A stretch of DNA of 62,058 nt from Holophagales bacterium (GTDB taxonomy: Bacteria > Acidobacteriota > Thermoanaerobaculia > Multivoradales > Multivoraceae), in NCBI GenBank assembly GCA_009837085.1, contig VXUF01000107.1, positions 1-62,058 of the forward strand, read 5' to 3'. The notes beneath the pieces are model-generated. The model saw nothing but the letters and a program-made list of their open reading frames with translations. It was not told the origin of the DNA and searched no databases. A program made the translations under genes and the position numbers. This document shows, piece after piece, positions 42,184-50,596 of the stretch (positions within the stretch are counted from its first letter, which is position 1; every line of letters begins with the position of its first letter).

Positions 42184-43578
42184 CTACAGGACCGCGTCCT
42201 CCCACTCGGAAAGCATGGTCAGCAACCGGCCCATCATCTCGTCGACCTCGCCGGCGTTGATGGAGAGAGGCGGCGCCACCCAGATCGGCAGGCCGCGGGC
42301 CATCGCGGGATGGCGGGCGGCGCCGTAGAGCGAGCTGTACATCGCCAGGCCGTTCTTGAGCGCGAGGGACTGGAAGAGGGTCTGGGCATCGACGCTCTTG
42401 TCGAAGAAGGCCATCGTCTGCTTGTCGGCGACGAGTTCGATCGCCATCATCAGGCCCCAGCCCCGCACGTCGGCGACTGTCGGATGAGCTAGCAACTCGT
42501 CGCGGTAGGAGAAGAGCCGCGGGCTCTGCTCGTTGCAGTTCTCGATCAGCTTCTCGTCCCGGATGATGTTGATGGCCTCGCAAGCCGCCGCACAGCCCAG
42601 GGGGTGACCGCCGAACGTGAAGCCGTGCACGAAGGAGTAGCCCTTCTCGAAGGGCTCGTTGAGCCTGCTGGACACCGACACGGCGCCGAACGGCACGTAG
42701 CAGCTCGAGATGCCCTTGGCCATCGTCATGATGTCGGGATCGACGCTGAAGTGGTCCATGGCGAACCACTTCCCTGTGCGCCCGAATCCGGTGACGACCT
42801 CGTCGGCGATGATCAGCACCTCGTGGCGGTCGCAGATCTCCCGGATCGCGCGCCAGTAGCTGTCCGGCGGGACGCAGGCGTAGTCCGCGCCGCACCCGTG
42901 GGGCGTCGCCAGGAAGGCGGCCACGGTCTTCGGGCCGGCGTAGTGGATCGCGGTCTCGAGCGCCTGGGCGCACTGAACGCCCCACTCTTCCCGGCTCGTT
43001 CCCTCCGGCCGGTCGAAGTCCGAGTACTGCCGGATGCCCGGCCACTTGGGCAGCATCGGCTCGAACCGCGACTGGCTGGCGGGGTTGTGCGACACGCCGA
43101 GGGTGGCGAGCGTCATGCCGTGGTACGAGTCCCGGTGGCTGACGATCTTGTACTTGGCCGGGTTGCCCAGCGCTATCTGAGCCTGGCGGCCCATCTTGAT
43201 CGCGGTCTCCACCGCTTCGGACCCACCGGAAACCAGGTAGGTGTGATCCAGGTCCCCGGGCGTGATCTCGGCGAGCAACCGGCAGAACTCGGCCCGCTTC
43301 GGGCTGGCGAAAGAGGGGTGGGTGTAGGCGTAGTCCTCGAGTTGCGCCGCGATGGCCCGCTTCATCCTCGGATGGTTGTGCGGCAGGTTGACCGCCATCG
43401 GCCCGCCCGAGACGTCGAAGTAGCGGTTGCCCTCCCGGTCGTAGATGTACACGCCTTCGGCGCGCTCGATCTCCACGTCCATCGGGTGATACGAGAAGAC
43501 ATGACGCCAGTCGCCCTCGGGGCGGAGGGGGTGGGCCAGCGGCTGCTCCAGGTTCGCGGTTGCGGGCGCGGTTGCCAT
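42184..43578 (-). CDS. Class III pyridoxal-phosphate aminotransferase
   Basis: The product is 464 aa from ATG 43578, with GGAG upstream. The class III signature is seen in LIIADEVVTGFGRTGKWFAMDHFSVDPDIMTMAKGISS, which includes the PLP-ring Asp and flanks the Schiff-base Lys (MAKGIS). FVHGFTFGGHPLGCAAACEA and the N-terminal RYFDVSGGPMAVNLPHNHP also match. Family members use amino groups of omega-amino acids, taurine or diamines with pyruvate or 2-oxoglutarate; the substrate is not determinable here. It is first in an operon with an acyl-CoA synthetase gene. Confidence 0.9.
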   Translation of the reverse strand: MATAPATANLEQPLAHPLRPEGDWRHVFSYHPMDVEIERAEGVYIYDREGNRYFDVSGGPMAVNLPHNHPRMKRAIAAQLEDYAYTHPSFASPKRAEFCRLLAEITPGDLDHTYLVSGGSEAVETAIKMGRQAQIALGNPAKYKIVSHRDSYHGMTLATLGVSHNPASQSRFEPMLPKWPGIRQYSDFDRPEGTSREEWGVQCAQALETAIHYAGPKTVAAFLATPHGCGADYACVPPDSYWRAIREICDRHEVLIIADEVVTGFGRTGKWFAMDHFSVDPDIMTMAKGISSCYVPFGAVSVSSRLNEPFEKGYSFVHGFTFGGHPLGCAAACEAINIIRDEKLIENCNEQSPRLFSYRDELLAHPTVADVRGWGLMMAIELVADKQTMAFFDKSVDAQTLFQSLALKNGLAMYSSLYGAARHPAMARGLPIWVAPPLSINAGEVDEMMGRLLTMLSEWEDAVL

Positions 43579-43671
43579 CGATCTTGCTCCTGACTGGGAA
43601 GGGGGAAGAAGGCATCGTAGCAAGCTGCTACCGTTACCCGCTTCCCCGCCGGAGCCGGGGCTGGAGGAGCG

Positions 43672-45195
43672 ATGTCAGAACCCACAGGCAACGAACGGAT
43701 GGAACGGATCGTGGCGCTCGCGAAGCGCCGCGGATTCGTGTTCCCGGCCTCCGACATCTACGGCGGCATCAACGGGTTCTGGGACTACGGGCCGCTCGGC
43801 GTCCAACTCAAGAACAACCTCCGCGATGCCTGGTGGCGCGACATGGTCGAGTGTCCGCCGATCGGCCCCGACGGCACGCCGCTGTCGATCGTCGGCATCG
43901 ACTCGTCGATCATCCAGAACCCCAGAGCGTGGGAGGCGAGCGGTCACGTGGGCGGCTTCTCCGACCCGATGGTCGACTGCCGCGAGACGAAGGCGCGCTT
44001 CCGGGCGGACCACCTGCACGTGCTGCGGCCGAAGCGCGAGCTCGATCCGCCCGCGTACTTCGCCTACCTCGAGGGCGAACCGGATCCGGCGGTGAGGACC
44101 GCCCGCAAGGCGATACGCGGCCGGCCGAGCGTCGACGACTTCGACTCGGTTCCCCTCTCCGAACTCGACGAGTCCGACCGGGCTCACGTCTGGGCCCCCG
44201 GCGCATCGGAGGCGGGAAGCCTGACCGAAGCTCGCGACTTCAACCTGATGTTCAAGACCTTCGTCGGCGCCGCCTCCGGCGAGGAGAACACCGCCTACCT
44301 GCGGCCCGAAACCGCCCAGGGCATCTTCCTGAACTACAAGGGCGTGCTGGACACATCGCGAGTCCGCCTGCCGTTCGGCATCGCGCAGATCGGCAAGGCC
44401 TTCCGCAACGAGGTGACCCCCAGGAACTACATCTTCCGCACTCGCGAGTTCGAGCAGATGGAGATGGAGTGGTTCTGCCATCCCTCCGAGGCGAAGGTCT
44501 GGTTCGAGTTCTGGACCCGTTCGCGAATGGACTGGTGGAGCGGCCTCGGTCTCGCCGGCGACCGCCTGCGTCTGCGCCGCCACGAAGCGTCCGAACTCGC
44601 CCACTACGCCCAGACCGGCGAAGGCACCTTCGACGTCGAGTACCAGTATCCGTTCACCGAGCCCGACTACGGCGAACTGGAAGGCGTCGCCCACCGCGGC
44701 AGCTTCGACCTGGAGCAGCACCAGGAGTGGAGCGGCGTCAAGCTGGAGACGTTCGACCCGGAGACGCGGGAACGGTTCGTGCCGCACGTGATCGAACCCG
44801 CCGCCGGCCTCACCCGCGGCGTCCTGGCCCTGCTCTGCGAGGCCTACTCGGTCGACGAGAGCCGGCCTTCCTCCGAACTGATGCGGTTTCCCCACCGCCT
44901 GGCGCCCATCCACGCCGGCGTCTTCCCGCTGGTCAACAAGGGCGGCATGCCGGAGATCGCGGAGTCTCTCTACCTCGAGCTGCGCCGCCGGTACCGCATC
45001 CAGTACGACGCGAAGCAGTCGATCGGCAAGCGCTACGCGCGAATGGACGAGGCCGGGACCCCTTACTGCTTCACGGTCGACGGGGAGACCGTCGAGGACC
45101 GGACGGTGACCGTGCGCGACCGCGACACGGGCGCCCAGGAGCGGCTGTCGCTCGACGCGGTGCCGCGCTACCTGGACGAACGCCTCAGTCTCTGA
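43672..45195 (+). CDS. glyS: Glycyl-tRNA synthetase, single-chain (alpha2) type
   Basis: The product is 507 aa, preceded by GGAGGAGCG. Class II synthetase features: motif 1 region (GFVFPASDIYGGINGFWDYGPLGVQLKNNLR), motif 2 (GKAFRNEVTPRNYIFRTREFEQMEMEWF), LRPETAQGIFLNYK, motif 3 region (EPAAGLTRGVLALL) and a C-terminal anticodon-binding domain (KGGMPEIAESLYLEL, VTVRDRDTGAQERL). It is the eukaryote/archaeal-like dimeric form found in many bacteria, not the GlyQ/GlyS tetramer. It charges tRNA-Gly in the cytoplasm. The gene is divergent from the aminotransferase gene. Confidence 0.95.
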   Translation: MSEPTGNERMERIVALAKRRGFVFPASDIYGGINGFWDYGPLGVQLKNNLRDAWWRDMVECPPIGPDGTPLSIVGIDSSIIQNPRAWEASGHVGGFSDPMVDCRETKARFRADHLHVLRPKRELDPPAYFAYLEGEPDPAVRTARKAIRGRPSVDDFDSVPLSELDESDRAHVWAPGASEAGSLTEARDFNLMFKTFVGAASGEENTAYLRPETAQGIFLNYKGVLDTSRVRLPFGIAQIGKAFRNEVTPRNYIFRTREFEQMEMEWFCHPSEAKVWFEFWTRSRMDWWSGLGLAGDRLRLRRHEASELAHYAQTGEGTFDVEYQYPFTEPDYGELEGVAHRGSFDLEQHQEWSGVKLETFDPETRERFVPHVIEPAAGLTRGVLALLCEAYSVDESRPSSELMRFPHRLAPIHAGVFPLVNKGGMPEIAESLYLELRRRYRIQYDAKQSIGKRYARMDEAGTPYCFTVDGETVEDRTVTVRDRDTGAQERLSLDAVPRYLDERLSL

Positions 45196-45554
45196 ATCGC
45201 GCCATTCTGGCGCGGTCGGTCGCCGCTGCCGACAGGTAAGGGGCGGCAACGGCGACCAGGAGAACAAACTGAGGACGTGGCGCGGAGGAGGTCCGGTTGG
45301 AGGGATTCTGGAAGGGCTCGTCGCGTCGTGAACGCGCGAGTCGGAGGTTCCGAGCAGGAGGCTCTACCGGCATATCGGCACTGGCAAACGGCTGACCAAG
45401 CGTGTCGAGCACGCGGCGGCGCCGCCGGTTCGCTCGCTGTAAAGGAAGGAATCTGTTTTGGAGGGGACCTCCTCCGATAGTTTCCACATCTTCGGGATGA
45501 CGCTTGCAATCCCGACGCATAGGGAACAAGCAAGGGTCGTGCCAGAACGTTTTG
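45196..45554. other. Intergenic region after glyS, hairpins only
   Basis: No gene is supported in this 359-bp gap. Just after the glyS stop is CGCGCCA-TTC-TGGCGCG (45198-45214), a 7-bp stem, and then a second hairpin pairing GTCGCCGCTGCC with GGCAACGGCGAC (about 45218-45258). Neither is followed by a T-run, so any terminator role is uncertain. The remainder contains no recognisable element. Confidence 0.5.
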
Positions 45555-46832
45555 CTAGAGGGCCGGCTCGCGCGCCGCCCGCCGCGGGTCCTCGATCCGA
45601 ATCAACTTCCGTAGCGCCAGCAGATGCAGGACGATCGCCATCAGGAAGACGCTCTCGATCGGGGCTAGCTGGCTGACCACGCCCGCGGTCAGGAACCCCG
45701 CCACGCCACTCGCCTCGGCCAGCGAGTGGGTGGCGGCGATCCGCATGGGACGGTCACGCTCGCGGCCGAACTCGAGGACGAGGTTCTGGGACGCCAGCAT
45801 CACACCTGAGAACCCCGCGCCCACCAACAGGAAGACCGCGTAGGCGATCGGAAAAGCCGGCGCCCAGAGGACGGTCAGGCTGCCGAGAATCCAGGAACCG
45901 AGCGCCAGCACGTAGACGGCGCGATACCCCGAGCGGTCGCCCAGCAGGCCCCACATCAGCGCACCCACCGACTGCGCGGCCGCGAAGGTGACTGTCAGAC
46001 CGGCCAGACGCGCGCCGCTGACGCCGAACCGTTCACCGACGAGGAGGATGTAGAACGGCAGGGCGCCCCGGGCCGCGCCGGTCAGCAGCCGCGCCGACAG
46101 AAAACGGGCGTAGTGCGGGTCGGAGCGCAGGAGATCCGGCAGCTTGCCCAGCCGGGCGCGCAGGTCGAGTCCCGCGTCGTGAACATCGAGGGCCGCCGGC
46201 TCGCGAATGAACCCCATGAAGGCCAGTCCGGTCGCCGCCAGCAGCGCGGCGCCCAGGAAGGTCAGCCCGTAGCCGCGGGGAAAGCCGTACCGGTCGAGCA
46301 CCCAGCCCGCGGCCACCGAGAGGAGAATCACCGAGGTCCCGGCAGCCAGGTTTCGCGTCCCCTGGAGGCGCCCGCGACGACCGACCGGCACGGACTTCGC
46401 GAACAGCAGGTTGAACGCGACCATCTGCATGCCGCTGGAGAAACCCCACACCAGCAGCACCGGCCAGACCAGGAACACCGCGACCTCGACCGGGGCCAGC
46501 AGCGCCACCAGCGCCAGCAGCAGCATCTGGAAGCGCATCACGCCACCGAACAGCAGGGCGACCCACTTGACGTGGCGGCGGTGCTCGACCAGGGCAGCGC
46601 TCAGGACCGGCGACACGAACATGCCCAGGCTCTGGCAGGCGGAAGCCACGCCCACCGCGGCGTTGGCGCCGGTCAGGAGGTTGATGTAGGTTGGCAGGAA
46701 GGTCGGGGCCTGGAGCAGCCGGAACCCCGTCATCCCGAGCAGGCCGTGGGCCAGGAGAGCGGCGTAGTTGCGCCGCCGGTCGAGGCGGCTGTGACTCTCC
46801 GCCGGGGGTCGGCTAAATGACAAGAAAGACAA
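45555..46832 (-). CDS. MFS transporter
   Basis: The product is 425 aa with about 12 hydrophobic helices and the central cytoplasmic loop (GFIREPAALDVHDAGLDLRARLGKLPDLLRSDPHYARFL). The loop between helices 2 and 3 has EHRRHVKW and the cytoplasmic loop in the second half has LLGDRSGYRAVYV, both in positions of the MFS D-R/K signature. The substrate is unknown. The start at TTG 46832 is uncertain because no ribosome-binding site is visible. It marks the last backbone-like gene before the accessory region. Confidence 0.8.
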   Translation of the reverse strand: MSFLSFSRPPAESHSRLDRRRNYAALLAHGLLGMTGFRLLQAPTFLPTYINLLTGANAAVGVASACQSLGMFVSPVLSAALVEHRRHVKWVALLFGGVMRFQMLLLALVALLAPVEVAVFLVWPVLLVWGFSSGMQMVAFNLLFAKSVPVGRRGRLQGTRNLAAGTSVILLSVAAGWVLDRYGFPRGYGLTFLGAALLAATGLAFMGFIREPAALDVHDAGLDLRARLGKLPDLLRSDPHYARFLSARLLTGAARGALPFYILLVGERFGVSGARLAGLTVTFAAAQSVGALMWGLLGDRSGYRAVYVLALGSWILGSLTVLWAPAFPIAYAVFLLVGAGFSGVMLASQNLVLEFGRERDRPMRIAATHSLAEASGVAGFLTAGVVSQLAPIESVFLMAIVLHLLALRKLIRIEDPRRAAREPAL

Positions 46833-47272
46833 CTACTTACAGGAAACAACCGTCCGCGACTGTCCCCCAACATGGTCCCGCTTGCGGGCTAAGCTCTCAC
46901 GACCGGCTGGCCGACAATCCGCCGCGGAAGACAAACAGTCTGGATACTAGGCCAGGAACAGACAACAGGGAACCACTCTCCGGGTCCAAGCACGTCTCCC
47001 GAACAAGAGCAACCCTGGGGAGGCGAGCAGCCGCGCTCGCTCTTGCGCTCGCAGTTCGCGCAGAGCATCCGCCATCGGAGCTGGCGTCGGGACAGTCGTA
47101 GGCCGCCGGCCACCCCGGCATCGATCACGGCCTGCCGAGTTCTTGGTTGCTCGCGACGGTCGTGGGGGTAATGGTCGGAGTACTGAGGTAGAGGGGCGTC
47201 CGGCGTGTAAGATTCGCCGCTGGCAACCAACTGCCCAACCGCCCAAGCTGAGACCCGAAGGGCGACGGTCCC
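46833..47272. other. Intergenic region at the start of the accessory region
   Basis: This 440-bp stretch has short frames on both strands with no protein-like composition. No tRNA, attachment core or direct repeat could be recognised. It marks the change from dense high-GC backbone genes to smaller, lower-GC unknown genes. Confidence 0.4.
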
Positions 47273-47764
47273 ATGCCTAGTGAACCGCCAAACAAGCAAC
47301 CGACCGCCGACTCGTGGCAGAAGAGGAGAGGCGCAGTGCCCTTACCGAAGGAAGAAGTGATTAGTCGCATCACTCCCTACATGAAAGCCATCTTTGAGGT
47401 CTTCGTGGAAGACTGGGCGGAAGGTCAAGCGGACGACGAATTGCGAGAAAAGATGGCCAAAGCCGTCGAGACCGCGATGATAGGCATGCATGCCGCTTGT
47501 GATGTCCTGCCGCAGTCTCACGGAAAGGGGATCGCGAGGGCGGAGGTCACCGGTGGTGCGCCGAGAGTGATGCCATCCATCCTGCTTGATCCGGGACTCG
47601 CGGTGCCCACGCCGCCCGAACCAACGTCCATAGGTGCGCCGGTACTCCTTCCGGTCGTGGGCAGCAGACGAAGGTGTCTCGCACGAACTAGAGCGGAGAC
47701 GTGTTTAGGCCACGCGGCGAGGAGCCAAACCCTGCAATCTCACCAAAGAGGATTACGTCGCTGA
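47273..47764 (+). CDS. Hypothetical protein
   Basis: The frame encodes 163 aa from ATG 47273, with GAAGG about 12 nt upstream. The first half (PLPKEEVISRITPYMKAIFEVFVEDWAEGQADDELREKMAKAVETAMIGMHAAC) looks like a normal helical protein. The second half becomes Pro/Arg-rich without structure and may be read-through after a loss of the true stop. No family is recognised. It is the first gene of the accessory region. Confidence 0.5.
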   Translation: MPSEPPNKQPTADSWQKRRGAVPLPKEEVISRITPYMKAIFEVFVEDWAEGQADDELREKMAKAVETAMIGMHAACDVLPQSHGKGIARAEVTGGAPRVMPSILLDPGLAVPTPPEPTSIGAPVLLPVVGSRRRCLARTRAETCLGHAARSQTLQSHQRGLRR

Positions 47765-47862
47765 CTATGGATGCGACGATGGAAGGAGTCGCGTAGAGGA
47801 CTTTGCTAACGCAAAGACACCAGACCCGCCCATACAGGCACACAACCGTGAGGACAAGGACA

Positions 47863-48093
47863 GTGAATGAAACGACTAGACGCTTCTCTTACAGGGGAGA
47901 GAGGTTTGAATTGGAAACTGTTGAGCAAGGCCGCTACATCGTGCGGGCAGAGGCGTCGGGCGAGAGCAGCGAGGTCTACGTGTTCGGCGAAGTGAGCCGC
48001 GACTCCTTTGACGAGAAGCTGCACAAGACGTGCGAGGCTATTTTGGCAAGGACTAACGAACGCCAGCCATTGAGGGATAGAGATGACGACTAA
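47863..48093 (+). CDS. Hypothetical small protein
   Basis: The frame encodes 76 aa from GTG 47863, with AAGGAC upstream; a longer start at 47803 is possible. The sequence RFSYRGERFELETVEQGRYIVRAEASGESSEVYVFGEVSRDSFDEKLHKTCEAIL reads as a compact alpha/beta domain. No family is recognised. Its end overlaps the start of the next gene by 11 nt, so they are probably co-translated. Confidence 0.55.
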   Translation: MNETTRRFSYRGERFELETVEQGRYIVRAEASGESSEVYVFGEVSRDSFDEKLHKTCEAILARTNERQPLRDRDDD

Positions 48094-48532
48094 GGGCAGT
48101 AAACCCGACATGCTGGACGAAGCCGGTCTTCTGGACCGTCTGTACCACGCAGCGAGAATACTGCGAGTACCAGAGTCGGAGGTCCTTGCTGCTATGGACA
48201 AGGCTATGCAGGCAGACGAGGATCTGGACTACGAGTACGCTCTGTACGACTTCGTGTTCAAGAAGCGGAAAGTGAAGGCGAGTCACGGCTACCACCTGTT
48301 GCAGTACGACGATGACGGAACGCAGGTGTCTATGCTAGTCGCACGAAAGGGGGCGTTTGCGCCGAACCCTGCCGACAGCGATCCACGGTATCAGCACTTA
48401 CCGTTTCCGAACATTGAGGTTACCGCAGGACGGCCCTTTGAGCATTACTTGCCGCTTCCGTACATTCCAGCAACGAAGAAGAACAGGTTGTTTACGGTTA
48501 GCTTGCGTGGCGGCGAAGTGGTGGCTCGCTAG
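48083..48532 (+). CDS. Hypothetical protein
   Basis: The product is 149 aa from ATG 48083, overlapping the preceding gene. The N-terminal half is helical (DEAGLLDRLYHAARILRVPESEVLAAMDKAMQADEDLDYEYALYDFVFKKRK); the C-terminal half is beta-rich (GYHLLQYDDDGTQVSMLVARKG, NRLFTVSLRGGEVVAR). The composition is that of a real protein. No family is recognised and there is no signal peptide. Confidence 0.6.
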   Translation: MTTKGSKPDMLDEAGLLDRLYHAARILRVPESEVLAAMDKAMQADEDLDYEYALYDFVFKKRKVKASHGYHLLQYDDDGTQVSMLVARKGAFAPNPADSDPRYQHLPFPNIEVTAGRPFEHYLPLPYIPATKKNRLFTVSLRGGEVVAR

Positions 48533-48828
48533 CCAAGTTATGTAATCCCCTTATCAGACGAAGGGCGAAGGAACCGGACGCACCAATAGCGAGAGCCATT
48601 AGCAGCGGCCGTCCCAGTAGATCGTAGGTAGGCTCCCTACGGCCGCCTCTTGAGGTCCTCGGCCCTTGACGATCGCGAGCGGCCTGATGAAGTGACTCGG
48701 CGCCGCAGGCTTCCTCCTGCCTCTTGAGAGCCGAGGCGCACTCGTTCCCGACCGTCCTTTTGAGGCTTCGTGCTCTCAGTTCCTGATCGAGTTCCAGTGT
48801 CCCACCGCCTGATGCCAGGATCCGACCA
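48533..48828. other. Intergenic region, possible small frame
   Basis: No gene is firmly supported. A minus-strand frame of 114 codons (GTG 48842 to 48498) contains one possible transmembrane helix (LLMALAIGASGSFALRLI) and overlaps the end of the small membrane protein gene by 14 nt, but most of it reads as low-quality Arg-rich sequence and it also overlaps the hypothetical gene ending at 48532. Confidence 0.3.
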
Positions 48829-49008
48829 TCATTCACCTGCACTCGGCCTGTCGACGTTCCTCTTGATCAGACTTGGTAGGAACAGAAGAGCTCCTGCCAA
48901 CACAAGAAGACCCGGCAGAATCTTCCACACGAACAATCCGATGCCTGTAGCGAACAGAGCAATCGTTATGACCTGCAAGACGATGTCTCCTGCCTTGCCT
49001 GACCCCAT
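48829..49008 (-). CDS. Small two-helix membrane protein
   Basis: The product is 59 aa from ATG 49008 (MGSGKAGDIVLQ), with GGAGGAACG about 10 nt upstream deciding the start. Two hydrophobic helices are present (IVLQVITIALFATGIGLFVW and LPGLLVLAGALLFLPSLI) with a short basic tail. No family is recognised. The promoter region upstream abuts the left end of the IS481-like element, whose target duplication begins 81 bp away. Confidence 0.6.
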   Translation of the reverse strand: MGSGKAGDIVLQVITIALFATGIGLFVWKILPGLLVLAGALLFLPSLIKRNVDRPSAGE

Positions 49009-49089
49009 GACTTGGCGTTCCTCCTTCCGCGTGTCTCGCGGTGTAGTTGCTCCCCGAAGAATCCTGGCAACGAGTGCCGGGCGTGTCAA

Positions 49090-49094
49090 CTCGG
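49090..49094. repeat. Left target-site duplication (CTCGG)
   Basis: CTCGG directly precedes the TGTAGTGG end of the element and is repeated directly after the CCACTACA end at 50291-50295, showing insertion by transposition. Confidence 0.85.
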
Positions 49095-50290
49095 TGTAGT
49101 GGCTCAGTACATATGAGACTCGGAGGTTATCAAGCCGCTGTGGATTGGAGATACTGCGAGGGCGTGAGTCCTCCGAGCGCTTGGTGGGGTCTTTGCCGGT
49201 TGAAGTGGTAGTTGAAGTCGTCGAGGCAGCGATTCAGGGATTCGATCCGGTGCGGCAGGTTGTAGGAGCCGTACAGCTCGTGGCGGTAGGTGGCGTGGAG
49301 GCGCTCGACGCGCCCGTTGAGTTGGGGCGATCGCGGCGGCAGGACGCAGAGTTCGATGTCCCGGTCGTCGCAGGCGTTCTCGAAGTCGGCCATGGATTCG
49401 CTGCCGCCGTCGACCTGGATGGCCCGGACCTCGAAGGGCGCTTGCTCGATGAGGCGGTCGAGGAAGCGCTTGGCGGATGCGGCGGTGGCTCGACTGGCGG
49501 CCATGCCCTGCCTTCACCTCGAGCAGCGGTCGACGGCGGTGAACTGCTTGACGGTGTAGTAGCTGGGAAACCAGATCGAGAGGGTGTCGATCTGCACGGC
49601 ATCGCCCGGTCTCTTGGCCACGAGGGCTCCGCTGAGTCGTTTGACCGGCCTCGTCTGCCGCAGGCGCCGCTTGCGCGTCGCGGGTGAAACAGAAGACGGG
49701 CTGGGCGCGGCCGCAAGCCACCAGGTGGGCCGGCGGCCCACGGTCGCGTCCGAGATCGAGACGGCGCAACTGTCGCCTCGGACCGGATGACGCAGCAGAT
49801 GGCCTATCCTCCGCCTGCCCCAGGCCGGGTACTGGCATCTGAAGGCCGCGACGGTGCGGACGTGGGCTCTCGTCCACTGGCGCTGCCGCGCCCGCTTCGA
49901 CTGCGGCTCCGGGTTGCTCCGCCACCGATAGAGCGTCGCCCTCGACACGCCCACTGCGGTGGCGGCCTCCTGGGACGACAGGCCCATCGCCATCGCCCGC
50001 CGCCAGCGACGGACCAGCTCGACGCGCTCGTTGATGGTTGCCTCGACCGCCTCGGATCGGCTAGGCAAGGTAGCTGCGGTGCGTGCGCCCCGGCTAATCT
50101 CGCGGGGCAGGACTCGTACCTGCATGGGGGATCTCCTCTTCGCTGGGTTGTTGACGAAACCGCAGCTTGGAGATCCCCTTTCGTCGTTTCAACCGACGCC
50201 GCCAAGCTGTGGAAAACGCTCCGCGTTTCCCACAGCCGACTACGACGACTGCTTCAATCGACCTGTCTCACATCTGTCTGAACCACTACA
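49095..50290 (-). mobile_element. IS481-like insertion sequence, 1196 bp, complete ends
   Basis: The ends are imperfect inverted repeats of about 25 bp: left TGTAGTGGCTCAGTACATATGAGAC-like (49095-49119) and right its near complement (50265-50290, read inward TGTAGTGGTTCAGACAG...). Both begin TGT, as is usual for the IS481 family, and are flanked by the 5-bp duplication CTCGG. The length, single transposase frame and ends agree with IS481. It contains one transposase gene broken by an in-frame stop. Confidence 0.88.
49130..50125 (-). pseudogene. IS481-like transposase with in-frame TGA
   Basis: The frame runs from ATG 50125 (ribosome-binding GGAG upstream) and would encode 331 aa. It is split by one TGA at 49516-49514, after AVDRCSR, then continues in the same frame (RQGMAASRATAAS). 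An N-terminal HTH (GLSSQEAATAVGVSRATLYRWR) precedes an rve-type DDE domain: Asp in VQIDTLSIW, Asp in IQVDGGSES and Glu in LNGRVERLH, with the typical end FNRQRPHQALGGLTPSQYL. All catalytic residues remain, so a single TGG-to-TGA change is the likely lesion. The transposase is probably inactive unless the stop is read through. Confidence 0.85.
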
Positions 50291-50295
50291 CTCGG
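50291..50295. repeat. Right target-site duplication (CTCGG)
   Basis: This is the second copy of the CTCGG duplication that flanks the IS481-like element. Confidence 0.85.
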
Positions 50296-50596
50296 TAGGA
50301 ACGCTCTACACTAGGGAATTGCGATCAGCGGCCATCCCCTAGCTGTAGGTCTTCGCTTCGGACACGCTTGACGAGTCCATCCGCGCATATATGCGCGTCA
50401 ATGAGGTCGATTGCCGGTGAAGAGCTAACTCGGCCTACGCCCTGTCCTCCAGCCGTCTGATTCTGCGCTGTTAACGCCGGCCTCGTCTCCCGTTCGCCAA
50501 GCGGCAGGAAAAGACGCTGAAGAGCTAGGAAGCCCTCTTACGCCTTGACTTCCCGCTCGATCTTGGGTAACAGCCTCAGAAACTAACTGAGGCAGG
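50296..50596. other. Intergenic region between two IS elements, with a 16-bp palindrome
   Basis: No gene is supported. The perfect palindrome CGCGCATATATGCGCG lies at 50382-50397. No terminal inverted repeat of the IS1595-like element could be identified by eye in this stretch. Confidence 0.45.

Noticed and set aside
45198..45258. Intrinsic terminator after glyS
   Set aside because: Two hairpins are present but neither has a following T-run, so only hairpins are claimed.
49104..49925. 273-codon frame inside the IS481-like element
   Set aside because: It is another frame of the transposase gene; the DDE residues are in the frame starting at 50125.
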